The translations under genes and the position numbers were made by a program. A stretch of DNA of 64,000 nucleotides, taken from the NCBI GenBank assembly GCA_037176725.1, contig JAZBRS010000049.1:10186001-10250000 (forward strand), in the 5' to 3' direction. Source of the DNA: Posidonia oceanica (Eukaryota > Streptophyta > Magnoliopsida > Alismatales > Posidoniaceae). This document shows positions 54,160 to 64,000 of this stretch, piece by piece. Each line of letters starts with the position of its first letter. Position 1 is the stretch's first letter. The notes under the pieces were generated by a model. That model was not told where the DNA came from. It saw only the letters and a program-made list of their open reading frames with translations, and ran no database searches.

Positions 54160-56767
54160 TCACGTGACTTCTGCACACGTTTCCGTGGCATAGTCATAGG
54201 GCACGCGATGGGGGTCCCAGGTTAAGTCTATAACTGTAGGGGCCCGTGCTACGAGCACAAAAGGGGCTACCGGAGGGTTGGCTGGGTAATGGGGCGAAGG
54301 GTGCTGGTGCTGGTAGGTTGCTGGAGGCCTTGGCTGGGACCACGCTAATAGGCTGACTGGGGGCCTACCTAAATGGGAGGCTGGAGCTTGGGCCTGAGGT
54401 CTGGCTTGAAGGTATACAAGGGCAGGGGCCTGAGAATGCATGGTAGGGTGAGCGGCGGAGCGCCCCGGCCTGGCGCACGGTCGGATCATATGGACTCCCG
54501 ACTCAGAGCCGGCAATAGCCGCACGATACAGAGCTAGAGGGAAGGGCTCTGAGACATCATGAATGAGCTCGGAGGGGTCTACCACAGACGTGGCAGGCTC
54601 GGAGGGGGTGAGAGAATAGATTCTTGAGGTCCCCGCGCCTTCCGGATTGGGATGCTCCGGGAGGGGCTGGTGGACAATGCTGGGATGAGGGGGTGCTAAT
54701 GCTGATGCAGGGGCTAATGCTGATGGAGGAACAGAAGAAGGTGCCTCGTGCGTGTGGATCGAGATCATTCCCGACTCGATCAAATTCTGGATGGCGTCCC
54801 GTAGAGTGAGGCAACTATTTGTCGAGTGCCTGGGGGCTCGATGAAAGTCGCAAAAAAGGTGCACCTTATGCCAATGCGGAAGTGGATTTGGCAAAGGGCA
54901 CGCCTCGGAAAACCTCAGAAATGTTGCAACCGTGGGGAGGATGGCGGTCAGTGGCTCCACCAGTGGGGTGAATTGACGCCGTGGTTGCCTTGGCCCCTGG
55001 GGTTGCGCTTGCTGGACCGGTGTGGCAGGATACACCAGTTGGGCGGTGGTAGTGATCTGTGGTGTGGGAGGTGCTCTAGGTGCTGGTGCATAAACTACTT
55101 GATGCGAGGGAGGCCGAACCGCCAGCTGAACAGGCACAGGCACGGGGTCGATGTAGGCAACAGCAGGCTTCGGCGAGTCCTTCTTCTTGGGCCGACTGCT
55201 GGTAGTGCCACTGCTGTTGCTGCTGGTGTTGGCACTGTTGCTGCTGACGGTGGCCTGCTTGGCAAACGCAGAGAGCACCAGGAAGTTGCCACTCCGTAGC
55301 GAACGCGGGTGCCAGCCCGGATCAGTGCAGAGAAGGTTGTGACAGGTTGAATGCTGAGTAGAGCCCCGACAGCGGGCTGCGCACCCTCGATCACAATCTC
55401 GAGGGACTCCACATCAGAGGGTCCGTCTTGAACCTACGAAGCGAGTGCACGCCAGCGATCGACATACTCCCCGAACGGCTCGCCGGGGTTCTGCTTTAAT
55501 GCGACCCGGTCTGCGTGCTTAGGGACCAAGTCCAAGTTGAAGGAATATTGTCCTAGGAATGCCTGGCTGAGGTCATTCCACGTCTTACTGCTGGCCATAT
55601 CAAGTGAGGTGAACCACTTGAGCGTAGGGCCAGATCTCCGCAGTACGCCTTCAGGTGTGCAATTGGGCAGCCTCTACCATTATATTTTTCAAATACCGGG
55701 ATGCGGAACTTCGGGGGGAGTACCGCCTTTGGGAAATAACAGAGGTCCCGGAATTGGTAAGACTGGTGGTCTGTACCCTGCACTTGTCGAAGTGCTTTCT
55801 CCAGAACGGTGAACCTGTCATTGTTAGAGTCTAGAGCTACTGCCAAAGGAGGTGGTACAGCAAGAGCAGGGGCCACATACGCCACATAAGATGCACCAAG
55901 GTGCTCCTCTGGGTCAACCATAACATCGCCTGGTGGAGCGACAGGATGGGCGGCGTATCCGTGCAGGTGTGTTGTGTGTGCAGGTATGTATGCTGGGGTG
56001 GAGTATTGCTAATGCAGGGGGTAAGTATAACTAGCATGCTGAGCAGTAGGTGATGCAGAGTACTGGAGCGTCAGCTGCTGCACCGGCACGGTGCTGGGCT
56101 GCGGGCCAGAGGGATGCTGCGCTCCGATCAGTCCTATGGACTGACCACCAGGTGCTAGAGGTGGATGCTGTGTTGGGTGTTGTGCATATGCAGGAGGCGG
56201 AAGCTGAGCTCCCATCGCTTAAGCAGTGAGTAGCTGAGGCGGTGGTCTGGGCAGGGGAGCAGAGGGGAATGCCTGCGATGCGAGAGTAGGTCACAGCGGA
56301 GCCTCGGGAGCAGCAGGAGTGAATGAGGGGCATAGAGATAGAGGCATGTCCTGCAGTCTCTAGGCAGTCTCCATCAGCTGCTGATACTGCATCTCAGGGG
56401 ACCCGTCAGTAGGTATGCTGAGTTGCAGGATCGGCAGGGGACCAGAATCAAGCGGCTGGGACACAGATTGTCCAAGGAGTGGAGGTCCTAGGGTGTAATT
56501 CGCCGCAGCAGGGTGAGTGTCAAAAGTGACATTACCCTAGGGAGGAGGAGTCAGCGGTGTCTCCGGAGCACAGGCGGTGGTTACCAAGACAGTCTTGGCA
56601 ACCGGGTCCGGCGGAGCCTGCCATTGCCCCACAGAATAAGAGGGTGGCAGCTGTACCAGAGAAGGAGACGCTGGCACAAAGGGAGTCAATGCAGGAGCCG
56701 AAGGGGCCAAAAGAGGGGTCACTTCCGGGGCAACAGGGGCCTAGGAGTCACCAACAAATTGGGCCAT
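54160..56767 (-). pseudogene. gag: gag of element C (decayed)
   Basis: Ancestral ATG at 56767 (MAQ, shared with A). The N-terminal Pro/Ala-rich region is broken into small frames. The piece 55921-55553 has VLEKALRQVQGTDHQSYQF and part of the gag core. A ~58-bp deletion near 55635 removes the FQKSLSGPALKWF segment and shifts the frame. The piece 55278-54160 has the CHHC knuckle CDFHRAPRHSTNSC. TGA at 54160-54162 stands where A has CGA, in a CpG. It cannot make Gag. Confidence 0.88.
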
Positions 56768-57950
56768 CGCTGACCGAGAATGGGTGATCACAGGGCTACG
56801 AGCAGAGGCAAGAGGGCGAATCCTAGGAGGAGCTATTATCGCAAAGGCGAGATAACTTGGAAGGGGGATGATCAGAAGCAGGGGTCGCAACAGGGGCGTC
56901 AGCAAAGGAAGGCACTCAAGCTCCAGCTAAGGAAGGCACTCAAGCTCCAGCTAAGGAACTCGCTGACAGACCTCTACGCGAAAGGCAAACAAAATCAAGG
57001 GATTAGAACCCGAAAGTAAAAGCAAATGTGTTGATGCATGATATGAATGCAGATGTATGCTTTCTAGCATGCTCTCCCTCACCAATCTAGGGTGTCCTGG
57101 TAGGCAATCTACTTCGGACGCTCAGGGGTGTGCGGGTCGCCGACTCAGGCTAAAAAAAAGTAGGTCCCACGTCTTAAACCCGGCCCAAAGCTCAGGTGGT
57201 GACGTAGTGGTGCGTAGGTGGCCTTGACCCTGCCAGAAGCATGGGTGGTACCCTCTACTAACACCGACGTGACCCCCTGACAAAGGGGGGGATAGACCGA
57301 TCTACTCACACCATGCCAAAGTGCTGGGGGTAAGAGATCGGGACTATCCTTCTCAAACTATAGGTGGACTCAGATGAGAAGAATGCATGCCCTATATGAT
57401 GCTTTATGCAAATGCTTTGCGTTTTATCTTGCGTATTTTATTAACTCAAGGGAGTGCAAGTGTGTTTGCAGTCTCTAGTTGCTCCTAGAAATTCTTTTTA
57501 CTTGCTGTTTTTAGTTAGCCTTGGGGGAAGCAATCAGTCTCTAATTGTCCTTACGCTTATTGCAAAAGAGGAAGAAAATCACCCAGTCATGGCAAGCAAG
57601 CAACACACATCACAGCAAAAGGCATGGGCATGGCATGTGTATGTGTGTGTGAGCATGATAGTGAAAGAAAAACATTTATCATAGCAAAAAGCAGATATGC
57701 ATGGCATGTGCAGGTGCAGTGGCATTGTATTGGTGTAAAAGGTAGCATTCATCATTCAAAAGGCATGCATGGTGTGCCAAGCAAGTATTTAGACATGTAA
57801 TGCAAGCAAATGAAGCAGTGCAGGCAATCATGGCATAAAGCAGGTAAATAAACAAACAAGCAGGTAAGCAGGTAAAGCAGGCGAAAGCAAAAGGCAAGCA
57901 AAACACCAAAGCAAGAGGTGAGAAGGCCAAGGTGAAAGCCGGAGTACTGC
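56768..57950 (-). other. 5' leader of element C
   Basis: Non-coding. It has a direct duplication of AAGGCACTCAAGCTCCAGCT at about 56910-56956, the conserved leader block at 57110-57390, and a CTTTCGCGTAG acceptor-like site (sense) near 56980. Confidence 0.7.
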
Positions 57951-57968
57951 TCCCTCGCGGAGTCGCCA
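57951..57968 (-). promoter_or_regulatory. Primer-binding site of element C
   Basis: Sense TGGCGACTCCGCGAGGGA, one base after the LTR; the first 12 bases equal the A copy, and two later ones differ. Confidence 0.85.
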
Positions 57969-57969
57969 C

Positions 57970-60870
57970 TGTAGTAATCCTGAATTCTGATCGTCCATGC
58001 ACATTACCAAAGCTTGCGTGCACCGATCAAAATAGGCTCACTATATGCGACTGGATCCGAGGGAAGAAACTCGACTTGGAAATGCTGGCAAAAGAAAAGA
58101 AAAGAAATGATAAGATAATTCGGAGTCGCCACCGGGTCTATTGAATTGGAAGACAAGGAAAATCAGGGGTTAAGCATGAGAAGACATGCAAAACCGGATG
58201 CAAGGAGAGGCAAAGGGAAGCAATGCTAAGCTAAACTATGCTATGCTATGACTCATGCCTAGGATAAGGGAAAGGTCGATGCGAGCCAAGAGAAAGGGCA
58301 AGGAATCCTGTTATGCGCGAGGAAGTTGTTAGGCACCCCGATACGCCCGAGAGTCGGTCTTTCGTAGGCAATCTCGCGCTAATGCAGGGAATTGCTAGCC
58401 TAATGCCTAAATGCCATAAATGCCTACCTGCTATGCATTGGAAATAAACGTGCTATTTATGTGCTCAGCCACGCTGCTAGTGTTCCGAAGTGGGCAGACC
58501 CTGGTTCGTGAGAACTCCTAAGCAGTAAGCATCACAGCCCTATATGCAGATGCAGGCGATAAAACAAAACGGCGGGGAAACCAATCAATGCAAGCGACAT
58601 GCAAATGATAAAGCCAAAATAGGTGCGGAAAGCGGTGCGAAAATGCAGAAAACAATGCAAGGCACGGAAAACGATGCAAAAGGCGAAATGCAATGCAAAG
58701 GGGCACGGAAAACCATGCAGTGGAGCGAAAAACGATGCAAAACGTGGAAAACAGGGCAAAGTGCGAAAAACGAGGCAAAGCGGGGTGCAAAAATCGAAAC
58801 AAAGGGGTGGGCAACATGCATTGGGGTTGCAACAAGCTAAAGAAGCAAAAAAACGGAGAACAGCGAGTGAAGCGAAATTGGCGCTTTAAAATGGCTGTCA
58901 GCCATCTGCATGTATTGGACTTTGGAAACATCAGCGTCCAATGTTGGACGCTAGCATACCTAGCGTCCAACACTTGCTGGAGGTAGACAGCATGCAAGTT
59001 TTGGAAATTAATGCAATCTAGCTACATGGATGCAATACAGATGCAAAAATGCAACTAAATGGGTGCCTGACATACAATACTAACCTAACAAGAGATTAGA
59101 AGAGGGATTAGAGCAAGGAGCAAGCCAGAATCAAGGATTAAAGCTAGCAGGTTGTTGGACGCTTGTAGGCTGGGCGTCCAATGTTACACGCTAGAGTGGT
59201 TGGCGTCCAACACAGATCAGTGGACAGAGGAGAGAAAAGAAGCATACAAAAGCAAATAAAAAGGGGATCGTGCATTTGTGTTGCTGGAGATGAGCGTGGG
59301 GCAAACAAGCAAACAAGGGAGGCATAAAAAAATTAATTTAGACCTGCAGCTTGTGCCAGGTCAGAGACACAGCCAGGTCGTTGGACGCGAGCTAGGCCGA
59401 CGTCCAATGTTGGACGCCAGCTCCAGCAGCGTACAATGCCTTGGGAGGCACAACACACAGAGAAACATGCATAAAATAGCAAAGTAATCCACAGAAATTA
59501 AAGAACAGTTGCTATTGAGGCTAGACATGCATATAAACACAGAAGACATGCAAGCAAGGAGATCAGAACAACATGCAAGCTTTGAACAACAAGATGAAGA
59601 GCCAGGACGTTGGACGTTAGAGCCAGCAGCGTCCACCGTTGGATGCTGAAGGCTCTAGCGTCCAATGACCAGAGCATGCAGACCCACCTGTTCTAAAGGG
59701 GGAGCTCAGCTCTGACCCCACCTACATGCATGCAACTACTAAAACATGCCATAACAGAAAAGAAACATCCACAGCAAGCATGGCAAGCATTTAAATCAAG
59801 GAAAGCAAAAAAAGAGGAACATGCATAAGAGATGAAAGATTAAAACTTGCAAAAAGGAAAGCATGTAGCTTGAGAAAACCTAGCAAACCTAAACATGGTT
59901 GCCATAGGGGCCAGGCATCTCTAAGCAAGCATAAGTCAGGAGATAGCATCAAAAATAGGCAAGATATGGGCATGGCAGCAAGCTATGGCTAACAGGAGTG
60001 TTGGACGCTAGGTGAACTAGCGTCCAACGTTGGACGCAGCTCACCCTAGCGTCCAACGCAGGCAGGAGACAGATGGACATTAAGCATGCAAAAAGGATTC
60101 AAACAAGCATGGCATGGGATCAGAGAACACTTAAGGAAGCATATGGCATGGGTTCACAGAGAAGCAAGCAATGATAAAGCATGGAAGGCATGAAAATCGG
60201 AGCAAAGCAAAACAGAGTGTTGGACGCTGCTATAGCAGGCGTCCAACGTTGGACGCACCAACTGGTGCGTCCAACACACTGAACTCTCTCTTGGACGTGA
60301 ATTTCGTCCAAAAGGAGTCAAATAAATTGTAAAATTGCATGGGGGCGTACTACTATGCATGCAAGACCTAATGGGATAGAGAGCTAACCGTTTGGCGGTC
60401 AGGACCGGCGGCTCCACCTAGCTTGCCGGCGTTACAGGTGTGCTGACAGCAGCAACTTCGGCGAGGTCGTCTGAGCAGCTCGGAGCACCGGAGAGGCTAG
60501 CAACTGGTCGAGGACGAAGAGGGGATGTCGCTCTTGCTCTCGGAAGTGGCAATTTCTCTCTCAGCTCTGTGTGGTGACTGTGGCAAAGGCATGAACTCTC
60601 GATTTTGTTTAGCTCACATGGGTTCTAGTGCTGGCAGAGGGAGTTGCAGGCCGAATTCTGACGGATTCAGGCATTGGCAGGTGCGGATGAGTGTGCGAAG
60701 GGTTGTAAAAGTTGTAAAAAGGCTTGGTAAAGGCTTCTAGGGTTTGGGCAAGGTTTTGGGCTTGGTTTTGGGTTAGAAAATGGGTTAGAAAAGGGATGCC
60801 ATTCCAGAGTCCACACAAGCCTGCAAAAGAGAATAACCAACTTCCTGGTTGTCAGAATGGGGTGTCTACA
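57970..60870 (-). repeat. 5' LTR of element C (2901 bp)
   Basis: Sense start TGTAGACACCCCATTCTGAC at 60870, end AGGATTACTACA at 57970. It is the partner of 22369-25571 with a ~300-bp deletion at about 60700 (GATGAGTGTG joined to CGAAGGGTTG). The conserved core is at 58302-58376 with some C-to-T changes. A TATA-like ATATAGGGC lies near 58538-58545. Confidence 0.93.
58915..60320 (-). repeat. Palindrome modules in 5' LTR of C
   Basis: Perfect GCGTCCAACGTTGGACGC at 60020-60037 and 60239-60256; variants near 58940, 59175, 59400 and 59630. Some variants differ from the 3' LTR copy, so the modules decay independently. Confidence 0.85.
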
Positions 60871-63800
60871 GCTGGTCCGTGAGAACTCCAGGTAGTAAGC
60901 ATCACTGCCCTAATGCAAATGCAGGCGATAAAACAAAACATCGGTAAAACCAGGCAATGCGGGCGACATGCAAGGGAAAACAACGTAAAACACGCAAAAC
61001 AGTGCGAGAAACGAAGGTCGGCAAGCAAAACGGTGCAAGAAACAAAGCAGGTACGCAAAACAGTACAAGAAACAAAGCAGGCACGTAAAACGGTGCAAGA
61101 AACAAAGTAGGCACGCAAAACAGTGCAAGAAACAAAGTAGGCACGCAAAACAGTGCAAGAAACAAAGCAGGCACGTAAAATGGTGTAAGAAACAAAGCAA
61201 GCACGCAAAACGGTGCAAGAAACAGAGCAGACACGTAAAACGGTGCGAGAAACAAAACAGACACGCATAACGGTGCAAGAAACAAAGCAAGCACGTAAAA
61301 CGGTGCAAGAAACAAAGCAAACACGCAAAACGGTACAAGAAACAAAGCAGACACGCAAAACGAAGCAAGAAACAAAGCAGGCACGTAAAACGGTGTCGAA
61401 AACAAAGCAAGCACGCAAAACGGTGCAAGAAACAAAGCAGGCATGCAAAACGGTGCAAGAAACAAAGCAGGCACGCAAAACGGTGTGAAAACAAGCAAAA
61501 ATAGATGCGGGCACGCAAAATGGTGCAAAAACGAGCAAAAACAGATGCAGGTGCGCAAAACGATGCAAAAATACGCAAAGAGGAGGAATCAAACAAGTAA
61601 AGAGGCAAGCGATGTTGGTGTGAAGATGAACACCGCTTAAGGACCACGCAATGCAGGTGTGAAGACCTGCGAAAGGGAAAGAAAGCAAGTGGAGGGATCA
61701 CCACTATTCTGTGATTGTTTCCCACAAAACCGTCCCACGATGTGTCTCGCACGCTGCCCAAAGCTCGCAGTGCAATCGGATCGTGGAAAAGGGGGAAGAA
61801 GGTTGCAGTTAGTAGTGAATCCAGGGAAAACTCAACCCAAAGACGCCCAGTGTACGCGAAAAGAGGGAATAGAGTTGATAGGCAAGAAGAGGAAGTCCTA
61901 ATTTACATGCATGGAAAATGCAGAGCGAAAACAATGCATGCAATGCAAGTGATATGTAACTAAGTGCTATGCAGGAGTTTAGAAGGACTTACCTTAGAGA
62001 TCTGAGGCCTGATCTGAGGTAAACTTGGTCTGCATGGAAGTCCACTCCACCAGGATGGTCCGGGTAACTTGGTTGTGAAGATCCGGCAGCCCGATCAGAA
62101 GATATTCAGGCTTCAAGGCAAAAGGCCCAAGGGCTAGGGGAGAAGAAGGGATCTAAGTGTAAAAAGGGTTCTAAGGGTGTGCAGAACAGGTCCTCCCACA
62201 TATATGGGAGCTAGATGTACTTAAAAGTGTGCTAGGATGCTAAGTGCAAAGATGCATGGGTGCAATGCATGAAAAAATGCAAAGAATGGGGGTTTAAGTG
62301 CAAATAGGGAGAAATGCAGGGGTTTATGTGCAAATTAACCCTAAATGTGTGCAAAAGAGTGCAAATGCATGCAAGGATGCTAATGCAGGGGTGCATGAGC
62401 TAAATGCAATGTTAATTAGAATGAATGCATGCAAAAATGAAAGAAAAGGACCAAAATGCAATTTCCGAAAACTTATGGACTAAAATGCAAAGCCAGCAAA
62501 CGGGCACAAATCCCAAAAAGAAAACCTACAGGAGACCCTCATACAACTTGAAAAAGCTTGGGCAGGAAAAACAAAGCCAGAAAGGACTCAAAAGGTGTAA
62601 AAGACACTTGCGAGGACCTATGTGCAAACTTTTAAAAAAGCCAAGGGCTTAATTGCAAGGAAAACAGAAAACCTGAGGGGCTTATTGAAACTCAGAAGGA
62701 CCTGGATGTAATTAAAACAAAACTCAGGGCCAAAATGCAAGGCCAAAAGAAAGCAAAACCCTATTGAAAACAAGAGGAAGGACTAATCTACAAATAAATA
62801 AAGTCTGGGGACTGATCTGCAAACCAAAAGAAATCACACAGACACAGGAAAACAAGAAGGGAGGACCCTTGCGTAATAAAAGCAAATCCAGGGGCCTTTC
62901 TGCAAGCTGAAAAAATAAAAAACACAAGCACAGCACACACAGAGGGACCCAAACGCAAATAAAATAAAGATTTGGACTTTTCAGTAATGCCATATGGTTT
63001 TTAAAGATGATTAAATGGAATGCATGAACTGTGGAGGACTAAAGTGCAAATAAAGAAAATACAGGGGCTAAAATGCAATGTGATATGATAAGATGTAGAT
63101 TTAAATGATTTCCATGAACTAAGGATGAACCTAGATGCAATTTAAAATAAACAGAGGATATTAATGCAATGCAGTATGATAAAATGCGAATTTAAATGAA
63201 AAGATAAACCAATAGAGAACTGTGGCGGTGCTTGGAGGGGCCTGGGAGCTGCTGCGGGGTGCCGGCGCGCTCCACGCGTGCTGGGGGTGCTCCCGGTGCG
63301 CCCAGAAGCGGGTTTCGCTCGCAGGAGGAGGATCTAGAGTTTTTTGGGTGCCAAGGTTGGGGCCGAGGTTGTTCCGACGGTGTGCGGCCCTCTAGGCTGA
63401 GGTGAGGCTTGCTCTGGGTTGCTGGAGCCTCCAGGAGTGTGGTGGTGAGATTTAATTTGGGTTTCGAGGTCTGTGGTGGGTCGTTTGGCAATGAGGAGTT
63501 TTTGGGCAATTTTCGGTCACAGGTGTTTGTAGTGGTGTATGGGAGTTGTGGTGGGTTTTGGATGAAGTGTCGGTTGAGTTGTGAAGGTGGAGGATTGGTG
63601 AGTAGGATGGTGGAATTTGGGGAAGTTCTGGTGGTCATGGAGGTGGGATTTCAGTTGGGAAGGTCGGTCTGGAAGGTTTGGGTGCTGGAAGCTTGGAGAA
63701 GGTTTTTCAGGGGTGATTCGGGGGTGTTTTTGGCTCTGGAAGAGGGCACGGGAAGCTGGTTGTTCGGGGAGGCTTTGTGTGTGAAAAAAAGATGTGTTGT

Positions 63801-64000
63801 GCAGGCAAAAATCCAGTTTTAATCCTTGCAATTCCACTGATTTTAATGGGGTTTTTGGTCAAAGAAAGGGGTGTTCTGCCACCATTTGACAGGGCATGGA
63901 GGGGGAGATGGAGGTCGTGAGTCGTGGGGTGTGCTGGGAAGTCAAGGTGGTTGTCAGGTGAAGGTTTGAAAAAAAAATGCAATGGGGGAGGTGCTGTCGT
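60871..64000 (-). mobile_element. LTR D, right part, running off the window
   Basis: Continues 22368 after removal of element C. In plus-strand order: CCGTGAGAACTCC segment, minisatellite, a segment like 15830-16110 of LTR A (GATCCGGCAGCCCGATCAGAAGATA), an ATGCAA-rich degenerate block (62230-63190), and from 63200 a GC-richer block comparable to 16960-18300 of LTR A. The TGTTGACACC start is off-window. No gene; predicted ORFs are compositional. Confidence 0.85.
61010..61580 (-). repeat. ~30-bp minisatellite inside LTR D
   Basis: Eighteen or so very regular units of GCACGCAAAACGGTGCAAGA plus AACAAAGCAG. More homogeneous than in LTR A, which suggests recent expansion. The 278-codon minus-strand ORF at 60852-61688 is its translation. 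Confidence 0.9.

Larger units (their letters stand above)
22369..60870 (-). mobile_element. Element C: Tat/Ogre-like retrotransposon with second LTR type, interrupted by element B
   Basis: Minus strand: 5' LTR 60870-57970, PBS 57968-57951, leader, gag-pro-pol (56767-47764), then element B and one target-duplication copy, then spacer, extra ORF (29530-28328), hairpin, hairpin-rich repeats, PPT and 3' LTR 25571-22369. The flanks CCTGG (22364-22368) and GCTGG (60871-60875) fit a 5-bp target duplication with one change. Subtracting B and one GATAT leaves about 21.8 kb. The coding part is full of frameshifts and nonsense codons, so the copy is dead. Confidence 0.93.

Noticed and set aside
60852..61761. 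Overlapping 218-283 codon Cys/Phe/Leu-rich ORFs that look like membrane proteins
   Set aside because: They are translations of the 30-bp LTR minisatellite in three frames; the same effect is seen at 14868-15827 and 35384-36147.

Overview
The window is plant nuclear DNA made almost entirely of nested LTR retrotransposons of the Ty3/gypsy superfamily, Tat/Ogre-like lineage. The evidence is LTRs of 2.9-5.8 kb, a primer-binding site read as TGGCGACTCCGCTGGGGA, the order gag-protease-RT-RNaseH-second (archaeal-type) RNaseH-integrase without a chromodomain, an extra ORF downstream of pol, and tandem repeats in the 3' untranslated region. No single-copy host gene, rRNA or tRNA gene was found. Many lesions are C-to-T type (CGA to TGA, CAG to TAG), as expected for methylated plant heterochromatin. 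Species cannot be fixed from the sequence.

Layout, left to right. Element A (minus strand, 1-19926; its 3' LTR lies beyond the left edge) has 3' UTR tandem repeats (1-1335), an extra 400-codon ORF (1775-2977), pol (4332-8960), gag-pro (8961-12980), a leader, the PBS (14305-14322) and a 5.6 kb 5' LTR (14324-19926). A sits inside an older LTR fragment E (19927-21819) of a second LTR type. E abuts the truncated 3' end of LTR D (21820-22368), which resumes at 60871 and runs off the right edge. LTR D is split by element C (minus strand, 22369-60870): 3' LTR 22369-25571, PPT, hairpin-rich tandem repeats, a broken extra ORF (28328-29530), then, after an interruption, a decayed gag-pro-pol (47764-56767), PBS and 5' LTR (57970-60870). 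C is interrupted by element B (plus strand, 30875-47615), flanked by a perfect 5-bp target duplication GATAT. B has both LTRs, PBS, leader, a broken gag and PPT but no protease, RT or integrase, so it is a gag-only non-autonomous element.

Deduced order of events: C entered D; B entered C; A entered E independently. Without B, C would be about 21.8 kb. A is the best preserved: gag-pro and pol are long open frames separated only by one in-frame UAG. A and C have closely similar coding regions but very different LTR bodies. A, B and D share one LTR type (start TGTTGACACC, internal ~30-bp minisatellite); C and E share another (start TGTAGACACC in the 5' LTR of C, repeated palindromes GCGTCCAACGTTGGACGC).

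The most interesting material is non-coding and conserved across elements: a 12-bp-arm hairpin at the same 3' UTR position in A, B and C; an inverted repeat bracketing the PPT/LTR junction in B and C; a PBS-like decamer inside every LTR; a conserved LTR core; and a conserved leader block kept even in the non-autonomous B. These look like cis-acting signals for a shared replication machinery.
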